64,000 bases of DNA from Gordionus sp. m RMFG-2023 (Eukaryota; Nematomorpha; Gordioida; Chordodea; Parachordodidae): assembly GCF_954871325.1 (NCBI RefSeq), contig NC_088777.1, positions 24,343,366 to 24,407,365 on the forward strand, given 5' to 3'. The position numbers were made by a program, and so were the translations under genes. Numbering within the stretch: position 1 is the first letter of the stretch; every line of letters starts with the position of its first letter. The notes beneath the pieces were generated by a model, which was not told where the DNA came from, did no database searches, and saw only the letters and a program-made list of their open reading frames with translations. Positions 35,301 through 47,300 of the stretch are shown here, piece after piece.

Positions 35301-38300
35301 ATCAATTGATTGTCCTATTTTGAAAGAAATAGATATTGAATATAAGAAAGAATATTGTAAAGTTTTAGGCCCAGTAGCAATTTTAGACAAACTACAAGGG
35401 CAGAGTAGTACATTTTATGGGGAATTAGTGCCCATATTATTTGTAATTAAAAGGGACTTGGGTAAACTTGAACATTCAAGTTTACAATATTGTCTCCCTT
35501 TATTAAAAGCTGTTCAAAATGCTATGGAGAAAAGATTTGGAAATTTTTTTTCTTATGATAATAAATATAATGAGGCCTTTTGGCATCATTATCACATCCA
35601 TATTTTAAGAATCTATGGATTGAATCTGATGATAAAAAAAAATATTTTCAAAAGATATTACTAAACGAAGCATTAGAGCTAGCACAAATAGTATACCATC
35701 AAGCTCAGGATGTATCACCAATAGATATAATATCTAATAAAGAAAATGATGATTATTTTTCTTTTAGTGATACAAACGTTGTTGAATTCAATAATACAAA
35801 CAACGTTGAGCTTGAGGTTTTAAATTATATTAAATACCGGCGAAAAACACTCGAAATGCTTAAATTTTATCCTTTAATTAAGGAAATTTTTTTAAAATAT
35901 AATACTGTCATACCCTCATCAGCTCCTGTTGAGAGGTTATTTAGTTTTGGCACAATGTTAAATACGCCAAAACGACAAAGACTTAATGATAAATTATTTG
36001 AAAAATTGATTATTTTAAAAAATAATTTGATTTAATTTTTTTATTTATTTGCAAATTTTCAACTCCCATTAAATATACTACTCTCCCTTCCGTGTTTATG
36101 TTATTAATGGGCAAAAACTAATATTAAAATGCCTATTATTATATTATAATAATTAACTCATTAATAAATATTTTATTAATTATTGTAAATATTCATCCTT
36201 ATATGCGTATGTTATGTTTTTCACAAATAAATAATAAAAACTATTTATAAACTATTCTAATTTAATTGGTAATGAAAATTTAAAAGTATCTTGTATTTAA
36301 GATACTCTAATTTAGCAAAAGATACAAGTATCTTTTATCTTTTTATATTTTGAAAAAGATACTAGGATCTGTATCTAAGATTCATTTTTTTATAAAGAAT
36401 CTGTATCTGTATCTAGATTTTTTTTCCAGAGGACCTGCCTAACTCTGATCATTACCATGAAAGGAATCTGTCCAACTTGACACAAACTAATAAATATTTA
36501 AAAAAATGACCATCTTTACAAAAATGGCCCTACAACCCTCCCTTGCTCAGGCTCTAACACACTTTGCACAAAACTTATAGAACCCCCAATCAATACCAAA
36601 CACATACAAGTAAATAACAAATCACTAAAAGAATTTATCTTTATTAATAAAACATTAACAATTAAGCACATCCCAACTAGTGTTAACTACCATATCACAG
36701 ACCATCTCACCAAATTATTTGATAATATTAACTTAGATTTGTCAAACACAAATCATTGGAATAATCTCTTCACTTTCCCTTTTAAATGTCTCTCAATCCC
36801 AAAAGATAAAAAATCTATTTCACTACCTAACCTTATAAAAGACAGACTTAAAAATATGGATAACTTAACACTTCTAGAACACATCAAATATCTCAATAAT
36901 CCTAATGAAAGTTTCAATAAAACCTGTAACAAAATCTCCAAAAAAATAAATGAAGGCGACGTATGTGGTGCCCAAAAATTAATCTCCTCACAAACAAAAC
37001 TAGCCCCATCTAATGATGCGACCCTTGCAAACCTAAAATCTTTTCATCCACGAGCTTCTTATACTAGCCCACCAAACCCTCCGCCCAATATCCCTCCTCT
37101 CACAATATCAAACCAAGATATACGCGACACTATAAGCGAATTTAATAAATTTTCAGCAGCAGGTCCTGATGGCTATAGACCTTCCTACTTCCAAACATTC
37201 CTAAAATCTCCCAATTCAAATAGTTTTTTTAACTAACTTACAACCTTCCTCAATAATATAATCACTAGAGATATCCCCACATTAGCTCATCAAATAATAT
37301 TTGGAGCTAACTTGATTGCATTTGAAAAACCTAAAGGAGGTATCCGCCCAATTGCTATCGGTTCTATCTTCAGACGCATGATTACTAAAACTATCGCAAA
37401 AAAAATAAAAACCTATACTCATTCCCTGCTTGGCAATTACCAATTAGGCTGCGGAACAAAAGGAGGCGTAGATATAGCCACTCACTGTCTTCGAATCTAC
37501 CTACAACATCTACCTATAAACTCCGTTCTTTGCAAAATAGATTTTAAGAACGCCTTCAATACTGTATCTCGTTCCTCGGCACTAGAATCCTTTTACGACA
37601 ATTTCCCCTAATACTCGCGCATCGTTGACATTTGCTATACCAATAGCACTCCCCTCATTTTCAATGGTTGCGTTATATACTCCGAAGAGGGTGTTCAACA
37701 GGGCGACCCCCTTGGCCCTATACTTTTTTAGCCATCCATAATATGATGAAAGATCTCAAATCTGATTTTGATCTAGACCTTAATCTATGGTACCTAGACG
37801 ATGGCACTCTCTGCGGTAACCAGGCTAATTTTAGCAGACTAAAAACGGCTTAGCCGAGATTTTAGGTGGAAAAATCGGCTAAGCCTAATTAGGTATAGCC
37901 TAAAAATCGGCTAAACCTAATTAGGCTAAGGCTAAAAATTGGCTAAGCCTAAAAATCGGCTAAGCCTAAAAATGGGCTAAGCCTAAAAATTGGCTAAAAT
38001 AAATTAGTCAAAATTCTGCATCGATGCTTAGCATTAATTATTATTTATTTATTTTAGTAAAATAATTTGTTTTATTTATATTTAATGTAAACATTTTATT
38101 ATTATCAACAAATAAACATGATATGATTTAATATTTTTTATTTATATTATTATATTTTGAAATGAAAATAAATTTATTTATTTGTTATTTAATAAAAAAA
38201 ATAATATGCTGCTATATTGTAAAAATGTAATATTCTTTATAATATAATTTATTAGTGATTTTCACAATCTTCTTTGTAAATACATCTTTTATTGAGGAAT

Positions 38301-41300
38301 TATATTGTAAATTTTATTAGATAAATAAACAATCTTTTAGGTGAAATCTTTTATCATTTTTTTAAAATTATCTATTTATTATTAAATGAGGTGGATTTTA
38401 TGAAACTTTTTTGATGTTATTTTATATGATCTTTTTAAGGATAATATTTTATTGTGACAATTGTCATAATCGTTCTTTTATATTGAATTTTTTTGAAGAA
38501 AGTATGTTAAAATAAGTATTAATAACATGTGTAAATACAAATTTAGTGATGTACCAATGAAAAGTGACAATTGTCATAATCGTTATTTTTAAAGTTTTTC
38601 GAATTTTTTTGACGAAAATATGTTAAAATAAGAATTAATAACATGTGTAAATATAAATTTAGTGAAGATGTACCAATGAAAAGTGACAATTGTCATAATG
38701 GTTAATCTTAAAGTTTTTTGAATTTTTTTGACGAAAATTTGTTAAAATAAGTATTAATAACATGTGTAAATATAAATTTAGTTAAGATGTACCAATGAAA
38801 AGTGACAATTGTCATAATCGCTATTTTTAAAGTTTTTTGAATTTTTTTGACGAAAATATGTTAAAATAAGTATTAATAACATGTGTAAATATAAATTTAG
38901 TGAAGATGTACCATAGAAAAGTGACAATTGTCATAATCGTTATTTTTAAAGTTTTTTGAATTTTTTTGACGAAAATATGTTAAAATAAGTATTAATAACA
39001 TGTGTAAATATAAATTTAGTGAAGATGAACCAATGAAAATTGACAATTGTCATAACTATTTTTATAGTTTTTTGAATTTTTTTGACGAAAATATGTTAAA
39101 ATAAGTATTAATAACATGTGTAAATATAAATTTAGTGAAGATGTACTAATGAAAAGTGACATTTGTCATAATCGTTAATTTTAAAGTTTTTTGAATTTTT
39201 TTGAAGAAAATATGTTAAAATAAGTATTAATAACATGTGTAAATATAAATTTAGTGAAGATGTACCAATGAAAAGTGACATTTGTCATAATTGTTATTTT
39301 TAAAGTTTTTTGAATTTTTTTGAAGAAAATATGTTAAAATATATATTAAAAACATGTTTAAATAAAAATTTAGTGAAGATGTACCATAGAAAAGTGACAA
39401 TTGTCGTAATCGTTATTTTTAAAGTTTTTTGACGAAAATATGTTAAAATAAGTATTAATAACATGTGTAAATATAAATTTAGTGAAGATGTACCAATGAA
39501 AAGTGACAATTGTCATAATCGTTATTTTTAAAGTTTTTTGAATTTTATTGACAAAGATATTTTAAAATAAGTATTGATAACATGTTTAAATAAAAATTTA
39601 GTGAAGATGTACTCTAGATAAGCGACAATTGTCATAATCGTTATTTTTAAAGTTTTTTGATTTTTTTTGACGAAAATAGTTAACTTGCATCGATATTGAT
39701 TTTAAAATAGAAAAAAAAGTTTATCCAAAATTTAAAAAAGATTGTCTGGTGAAAATTGGTAAAAAAATAATAATTTCTAACTTAGGATTAGATATTATGA
39801 TATAAATTTTGCATATTAATTTCTGACCCGATGAACAAATGTAATAAAATGCCAATTTGCTCCTGTTTTTGGGGAAGAATCTATTATTACCATATGTTTT
39901 TCTATGGCATATACTCAGGCAATTTTAATTTTACAATATATATTTTTACCCATTTACATCAAAGAAATTTTAAAAATAACGATTATGACAATTGTCACTT
40001 TTCTATAGTACATCTTCACTAAATTTTTATTTAAACATGTTATTATTACTCATTTTAACATATTTTCGTCAACAAAAATCAAAAAACTTAAAAAATAATG
40101 ATTATGACAATTGTCGCTTATTTAGAGTACATCTTCACTAAATTTTTATTTAAACATGTTATATATACTTATTTTAAAATATTTTCGTCAAAAAAATTCA
40201 AAAAACTTTAAGAATAACGATTATGACAATTGTCACTTTTCATTGGTACATCTTCACTAAATTTATATTTACACATGTTATTAATACTTATTTTAACATA
40301 TTTTCGTCAAAAAAATTCAAAAAACTTTAAAAACTTTAAAAACAACGATTATGACAATTGTCACTTTTCATTGTCTTCACTAAATTTATATTTACACATG
40401 TTAACTTATTTTAACATATTTTCGTCAAAAAATTCAAAAAACTTTAAAAATAACCACTATGACAATGTCAATTTTCTATGGTACATCTTCACTAAATTTT
40501 ATTTAAACATGTTATCAATACTTATTTTAACATATTTTCTTCAAAAAAATACAAAAAACTTATAAAATAACGATTATGACAATTGTCACTTTTCTATGGT
40601 ACATCTTCACTAAATTTTTATTTAAACATGTTTTTAATACTTATTTTAACATATTTTCTTCAAAAAAATTCCAAAAACTTATAAAAATAACGATTATGAT
40701 AATTGTCACTTTTCTATGGTACATCTTCACTAAATTTTTATTTAAACATGTTTTTACTACTTATTTTAACATATTTTCTTCAAAAAAATTCCAAAAACTT
40801 ATAAAATAACGATTATGATAACGATTATGATAACGATTACGATAATTGTCACTTTTCTATGGTACATCTTCACTAAATTTTTATTTAAACATGTTTTTAA
40901 TACTTATTTTAACATATTTTCTTCAAAAAAATTCAAAAAACTTTAAAAATAAGATTATGACAATTGTCAATTTTCTATGGTACATCTTCATTAAATTTTT
41001 ATTTAAACATGTTATTAATACTTATTTTAACATATTGTCGTCAAAAAAATTCAAAAAACTTTAAAAATAGCGATTATGACAATTGTCACTTTTCTTTGGT
41101 ACATCTTCACTAAATTTATATTTACACATGTTATTAATACTTATTTTAACCTATTTTCTTCAAAAAAATTCAAAAAACTTATAAAATAACGATTATGACA
41201 ATTGTCACATTAAAATATTATCCTGAAAAAGATCATATAAAATCATCAAAAAAGTTTCATAAAATCCATTTCATTTAATAAAAAATAGATAATTTTAAAA

Positions 41301-44300
41301 AAATGATAAAAATATTATAAAAGATTTCACCTAAAAGATTGTTTATTTATCTAATAAAATTTACAATATAATTCCTCAATAAAAGATGTATTTATAAAGA
41401 AGATTGTGAAAATCACTAATAAATTATATTAAAAAGAATATTACAATTTTACAATATAGCAGCATATTATTTTTTTTATTAAAATAACATCAAATAAATA
41501 AATTTCTTTTCATTTCAAAATATAATAATATAAATAAAAAATATTAAATCATATCATGTTTATTTGTTGATAATAATAAAATATTTACATTAAATATAAA
41601 TAAAATAAATAAATAATAATTAATACTAAGCATCGATGCAGAATTTTGACTAATTTCTTAGCCGATTTTTAGGCTTAGCCTTATTAGGCTTAGGCGTAGT
41701 TTTTAGCCGATTACGCAACACTAGTTAGTAACCAACATCAAATAATCAAAGCCTTCTACCACCTCGAAAGAGAATGCCCCAAAATAGGCCTAGAATTAAA
41801 CAAAAACAAAACAGAAATCTGCTCAACCCTGAGATTTCCCTAGACTCATTTAAAGATTACAATATTATCGATATCGAAGATATCCAACTCTTGGGCTCCC
41901 CACTACTTAATAATAAAATTTCGGAAAAAACTATCGATAAAACCTTCTCCGAGTTGCAAAACTTGGAAAAGTTCATCAATCATATCCCATCGGACCAACT
42001 TTTTTATCTATTAAAAAAATGCCTATATTTACCTAAAATCTCGCACCTCTTCCACTCATCCTCCTCATTCACCTCCTCAGGATTTTTCACCCAACATAAT
42101 ATTCGCTTAAAGACCTTTATGGAAAGGATCCTTAATCTTCCATTATCAGACTTTAATTGGCACCTTGCTCAGTTACCTGCTAAACTTGGTGGTATCGACC
42201 TGATCCCCTTAGAATTATTCTCCCTATCTCTTTTTATCTCTAATCGCCTTTCGCTCAATTCCGCGATCTCATCTTTCATAACCCCCAATGATGATCTCTT
42301 AACAGTAGCAATCGAAAAATGGAATCTACTAACCCCAGACGGTCAAACATTCCCAACCGAGATTTCTAATAAATCAATCTTGGGACCCCTTAAAAAGAAA
42401 CTACAAAATAGTCTTAACACTTCCGATATCAGCGATATACAACTTCTTCAACTAAATGATAAATACGGCGGGCATGAATGGCTTGAGGCACTTCCAAGCC
42501 TAACCCTTGATAATCTCTTAACCAATGACCAACTGAGAGTTACCATAGGATTTAGACTTGGATGCTCGCTTACACATTCACACACTTGCCACCTTTGCAA
42601 CCTACCCGTTCAACCAAACGCAAGACACGGCCTAAACTGCTCCCGCAGCCCACCTCGGGCATAAAGCTATAAATAAAATCATCCATAACGCTCTTAATAA
42701 GGCTAAAATACCTAACATCCTAGAACCAACAAACCTCTCTTTACAAGATGGTCTCAGACCTGACGGTTTAACCTGCATCCCATGGTCCAATGGGAAATCC
42801 CTAATTTGGGACGCAACCTGCGTCTCTTCCTTTCCCTCATCAATAAATTCAAACCCTCTTACTAGCGAGGAAAATAAAAAAATTAATAAATACTCAATAC
42901 TAAATAACTTTATTTTTCAACCCATAGTCATTTCAAATGATGGCAATTTCTCACAATCAACATATATTTTTTTTAAATAATTTAGCACGTAAAATTTTTA
43001 ACATTACAAACGAAAAACGCGAATCAATTTTTCTTAAACAAAAACTCCAATTAGAAATTTTTAAACATAATTATACCTGTTTTTTAGGAACATTTTTACT
43101 ATAAGCACTTTTTAGAGCCATCGATATTTTTAAAATATACATTCACTTTTAATATATATATATTCATTTTTTTATTTTTATATTTTGTTTACATGTTTTA
43201 AAGATAAATGAATAATAAAAAATAGTATAAATAAATTACAATAGAAATAAATGGAATATAAAATTAAATTTAAGACATTGTTATTAAATTACAATAGAAA
43301 TAAATGGCAAAATTTTATGAAAGTTGCATGGGGCTTGGTTTTTTGATCAGGCCTGGCTATGTCTGCAAAAAAAATTTCAGGCCAATGTCTACCCCATATT
43401 TAAAATTAAAAAATTTCCAAGCATCTTTTTATTCAGTATGATTTCTATCATAAATTTAATTATTCTAAATATATAATTAAATTTAAGACATTATTATTAA
43501 ATTACAATAGAAATAAATGGCATAATTTTGGGAAAGTTGCATGGAACGTGGTTTTTTGATCAGGCCTAGCTGTATCTGCAAAACAAAATTTTGAGGCCAA
43601 TGTCTAGCCCATATTTAAAATTCAAAAATTTTGAAGAATCTCTATTTTTAATTTTACCCAATATGATTCCAATCACAAATTTAAATTTTTTATTCTAATA
43701 CCCTTAATGCTAACGGGTTACATTGCAAAAATTTTACCTCTTTTTCTCCTAAATTTTAATATTTATATAAAATTTATTAATAAAGTATATTTAGTAACAT
43801 ACACACAAACTAAATAATTACCCTTCAACCCCGTCAGCTAGTATGGTAATAAATGGCAGAATTTTAAAAATATCAGCTATTAATTAATATATATATATAA
43901 TTAATATTTTAAATTTAATTATATTCAAGTTAGTGCATGTTTAAAACATACGACTTTGAAACGGGAGGTTTGTGAGAGTAAAAAATAACATTACACTATA
44001 TAGTATCCTTAAATTTTAAATACAGTAGTAAAATGAAAACGATCATGTTTTGATTATGGAGATTATATATATTAGATTAAATACATTAGGAAGATATGAA
44101 AACGATCATGTTTTGATTATGGAGATTATATATATTAAAGTATAAAAATTGAAACCTAATTTTGGTTAATTTATTAAACATTTTGGACATATAAAAATAT
44201 GGATCTTAAGGAGAAATTATGCTTTCTTAGAATAAATCCTAAATACTAGTGCTCTAAAGTAATGTCGTTACCCTTTTTGAAGAAAAGTATAGAGGTAATG

Positions 44301-47300
44301 AATAACGGTAACGGGTTTCTCTTTTTGCGTAACGGTAAAAAATATTCTTAAAAAAATATGGAAAAAACATATTTTATTGTATTATAAAATTACATTTATT
44401 TATTATTTAAATTTTAAATAATTTAAGCCGAGTTTCACTAAATTCCTTCATTTTTATTTAAAATTTTGGTTGTTAAATTTTCAGTCAAGATTATTAATCT
44501 AATTAATATTGAATCAATCAATGTATGTAAATTATAAAGAATATTATATCAATTGTACATTTTCTTTAGATGAAGATGTGTAAAGCTTATCTTGGCTTTA
44601 TGATGAAACATTTTTATATCAATGAAGAAAGCTAAGAGTACAAAGTTTACAGTTTATAAGTGTAAATTGTGTCCCAACTCAAATATTTTAACCTCAATTT
44701 AAAAAGGGGTATCATCCAAACTGTGCAGCCATTTTTAAGGAAATAATGATATCTGATTAAAATAGTTATAACAAGGTGGAACTCTTTCTATAACTCCGTG
44801 AAATTAATATAGTCTAAGGAGAATGCCACAAATTTGACGAATCTTGTGAAAATTCAAATTATAGAGATTTTCAGATAATGACTAGTCGTTCATATATTGA
44901 ATATTGTATGGCTATATATATGATTTTATAGGTTATGAAACTGCTCCTCTCTTTCGATTTTAGAGAGAGAGAGAGAAGAAAAAATATATTTGGGAAATCT
45001 AACAGGATAACTATTATAATATTACAAAAGTGGCTATAAATAATTTCATTTTGTAAGCCACTTATTTATGCAATTCTGCAAGGCAAAGATAAAAGGTATA
45101 CAAATGAAGTATTGTTCGCACTTTATATTTTGATAATATTTTATTTCAATTGAATATATACTATCAGCAATAATTCATCTATTTAAATCAGATTAGCCCC
45201 CGTAAAACTAGATGTCAGCGAAGGAAGAAAACTTGAATTTATTTCCTTGAGAAAAGATAGTGACAAAAATAATGCAACTTTATTCCCTCTAAAACAACAC
45301 AAGTACAGATTATTTTCTAATAAAGATTAAATAAAATTGAATGAGGATCTAATGAACTTTTGAAGATGAACTAAGCTTTTTTCAAAATAGAAATTATTTT
45401 TTAATTTTTAATAAATTCCCCCAATAAAATTTTTTATTTACCCAATATAATACAATCCTCTATCTGTCGATTTGTAATTGACATTTATGGACGTTTTGTC
45501 AATATATTTTCAAGTAAATTTTCTTTGTCTTAAAATTTTTATATGAAGAAAATAAAGATAATTTAGACAGGTTGTAATATTGATATTTTGGTATATATAA
45601 TCATGGGATGTAATAATTGATTTTTGATATTTATATGAAATAAAATGATGGGATGAATATGAAATATTTTTAAATGTGATAAAAATAATTCTGCTATTAT
45701 CTTAAAATGAATCCATTGTGTTAAATTGTAATATTGATTGACTAAAATGTATTTTATAATAATGTTATGAATATTTAATATTGGTCTATTTATGATATTA
45801 ATACATGAACATACTATATAATTCATTTCATTGTCAAGAATGTTAGATTTGCATAGTTTATTAATATATTTATGAGTCTGAAGTAATATTAGTTTTAACA
45901 AAATATAACAAATTTATTAAACAAGAAGAAATACATAAAGAGATTTTTGACATGAACTTTAATTTAAATATTATTAATCAGAGATTTGCATAGTTTATAA
46001 TAATATATTTATAAACTGAGTCCAAAGTAATATTAGTTTCAATAAAATATAAAATATTTATTAAACAAGCAGAAATACATATAGAGATTTTTGATATGAC
46101 CTTTAATTTAAATAATATTAATCAGACCTGAGAGGTACCAACAGCCGGGCTTTAAATTTCGAACTCACTCACCCATCCCAGGTTTTATATTATTTTCAGA
46201 CCCGACCAATTTTCCTTTTAAAAAAACTTCGGCCAGGCCCGGACTTTTAAAAAATTATATTACATTCATTTTTTATTTTTATAGAACATAGCGATTTAAA
46301 ATATTAAGTTTTAAAACATACAAGCACGGCCATGGTATGTTTTTTAAAAAAGAACTTAGGCCCGGCTGTTATTTAAAAAAAAATTATTTTATTGCGTATA
46401 TTTAAAAAAATTCTGATATTAATTAAAATGATTTTGATAAGAGTTCATTATACCAAAGAAAATGATTTCAGGATTAACGCAAGTTGCGCAGCATATAAAA
46501 TTTAGCAAATAATTAAAAATTATATGCAAAATATAGTAAAATGAGGTATATATAACAAACAATTTATTTTCAATCATTAAAGTTTTTGCGAGTGATAATT
46601 AAAAAAAAGTTTACCAGGTAAAAGTTTAATTCTCTGGTATAGCTCGTTCCAATGAATGTCTTGTTTATTAAGGAGAGAAGAATGCCAATCGATTATAAAA
46701 TTTCCATTTTCCGTACGAGCAGGTCCCTATATAAAATAAGAAAAACATTATTACAATTATATTTTACCATACCATTATTTCATGTGACATTCTTAAAACA
46801 GCCGGTCCTGCACCTTCAATAGACCCGTTTAAAAAAATTTGCACGGGTGTTATGGCCACTGGTATAACTTCGATTGGAATACCTCTATTCCAATTTTGTC
46901 CTAAAACTTTGGAATCCTTTCTATAATATTAGTTATAAATTTACTTATAAATTTAATTAACCTATAATCGGCTATGACTATAAACCTTTTAGAATTATAA
47001 GCTACTATTTTTTCTTGAACCAAGCACCCCCCTCCACCTTTAATTAAATTTGAATTTGAATCTACTTCATCTGCACCATCAATATATATATCCAGCTTTT
47101 AAAATAAATGATTATAAATTTTTGATGTGGGGTAGGGTTTATTAGCAATTATATTAGTGATAATGGGGATTAAGGATACAGAAATTGGCATTTTTTTAAC
47201 TTTTTGCTGACATTAAATAATTAGTATTAAATTAAAAGTTAAAATTAGTTCCTATATTGAATCTGATATCAATAATTGTCAATCTATAATATATATAAAA

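Larger units (their letters stand above)
37823..41727. mobile_element. 3.9-kb near-perfect palindrome inserted in the LINE reverse transcriptase
   Basis: Left half 37823-39680 and right half 39960-41727 mirror each other over their whole length around a ~280-bp centre. The insertion is bounded by GTAACCA (37816-37822 and 41728-41734). LINE codons for [12 protein letters not shown] resume on the far side, so it is a discrete insertion. Each half has a tip with 'aatcggctaagcctaa' words, a ~450-bp unique AT-rich segment, and an array of 11 units of about 119 bp. The centre has no recognisable gene. Superfamily is unknown; the 7-8-bp duplication and tip TAGTGTTGCGTAAT fit a hAT-like non-autonomous element. 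Confidence 0.85.
36739..42880 (+). pseudogene. LINE ORF: reverse transcriptase plus endonuclease-like domain
   Basis: Order: an N-terminal segment with [16 protein letters not shown] (37150-37200); fingers [14 protein letters not shown]; palm motif [10 protein letters not shown] (about 37535); motif [12 protein letters not shown] (about 37690); motif C LWYLDDGT (about 37785); then, beyond the palindrome, [12 protein letters not shown], a thumb region ([20 protein letters not shown]), a CCHC-like finger [18 protein letters not shown], and [20 protein letters not shown]. The last is a PD-(D/E)xK-style pattern, so it should nick DNA with a restriction-like nuclease. In-frame stops occur near 37234, 37609 and 42662, with a frame change near 37725. 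This copy is dead but well preserved. Confidence 0.75.
32400..43130 (+). mobile_element. LINE with RT and a restriction-endonuclease-like C-terminus, carrying two later insertions
   Basis: After the hAT (32851-36447) and the palindrome (37823-41727) are set aside, the plus strand reads as one non-LTR retrotransposon. The 5' limit is uncertain (32400-32850 is probably its start). The 3' tail ends near 43105-43130 in an AT-rich stretch. The gene is described separately. Two relatives lie at 12966-13400 and 55788-57130, all on the plus strand. Confidence 0.75.
32110..43841 (+). mobile_element. Helitron-like copy, plus orientation, split by the LINE
   Basis: Unit sequence occurs once at about 32248-32375 and twice in tandem at 43245-43700. 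The 3' end at 43820-43841 reads 'aaccccgtcagCTAG|T', with one side of the terminal hairpin lost. Everything between (about 32390-43130) is inserted material. No Helitron protein is present. Confidence 0.45.

Noticed and set aside
37843-37995. Telomere-like TTAGGC repeats
   Set aside because: The hexamer is spaced within a 16-18-bp unit and lies inside a mobile element, not a tandem telomeric run.
39300-41064. Several ORFs across the palindrome arrays
   Set aside because: Frames repeat with the 119-bp unit, appear on both arms in mirror fashion, and encode only F/Y/I/K/N-rich sequence.
37823-41727. CRISPR-like array of regularly spaced short palindromes
   Set aside because: The intervening 107 bp are also repeated, so there are no unique spacers; the setting is an animal intron.
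45563-45901. 112-codon minus-strand ORF as a membrane protein gene
   Set aside because: Composition is that expected of AT-rich DNA (I, L, N, H, K), the region is an imperfect duplication, and no conserved motif is present.
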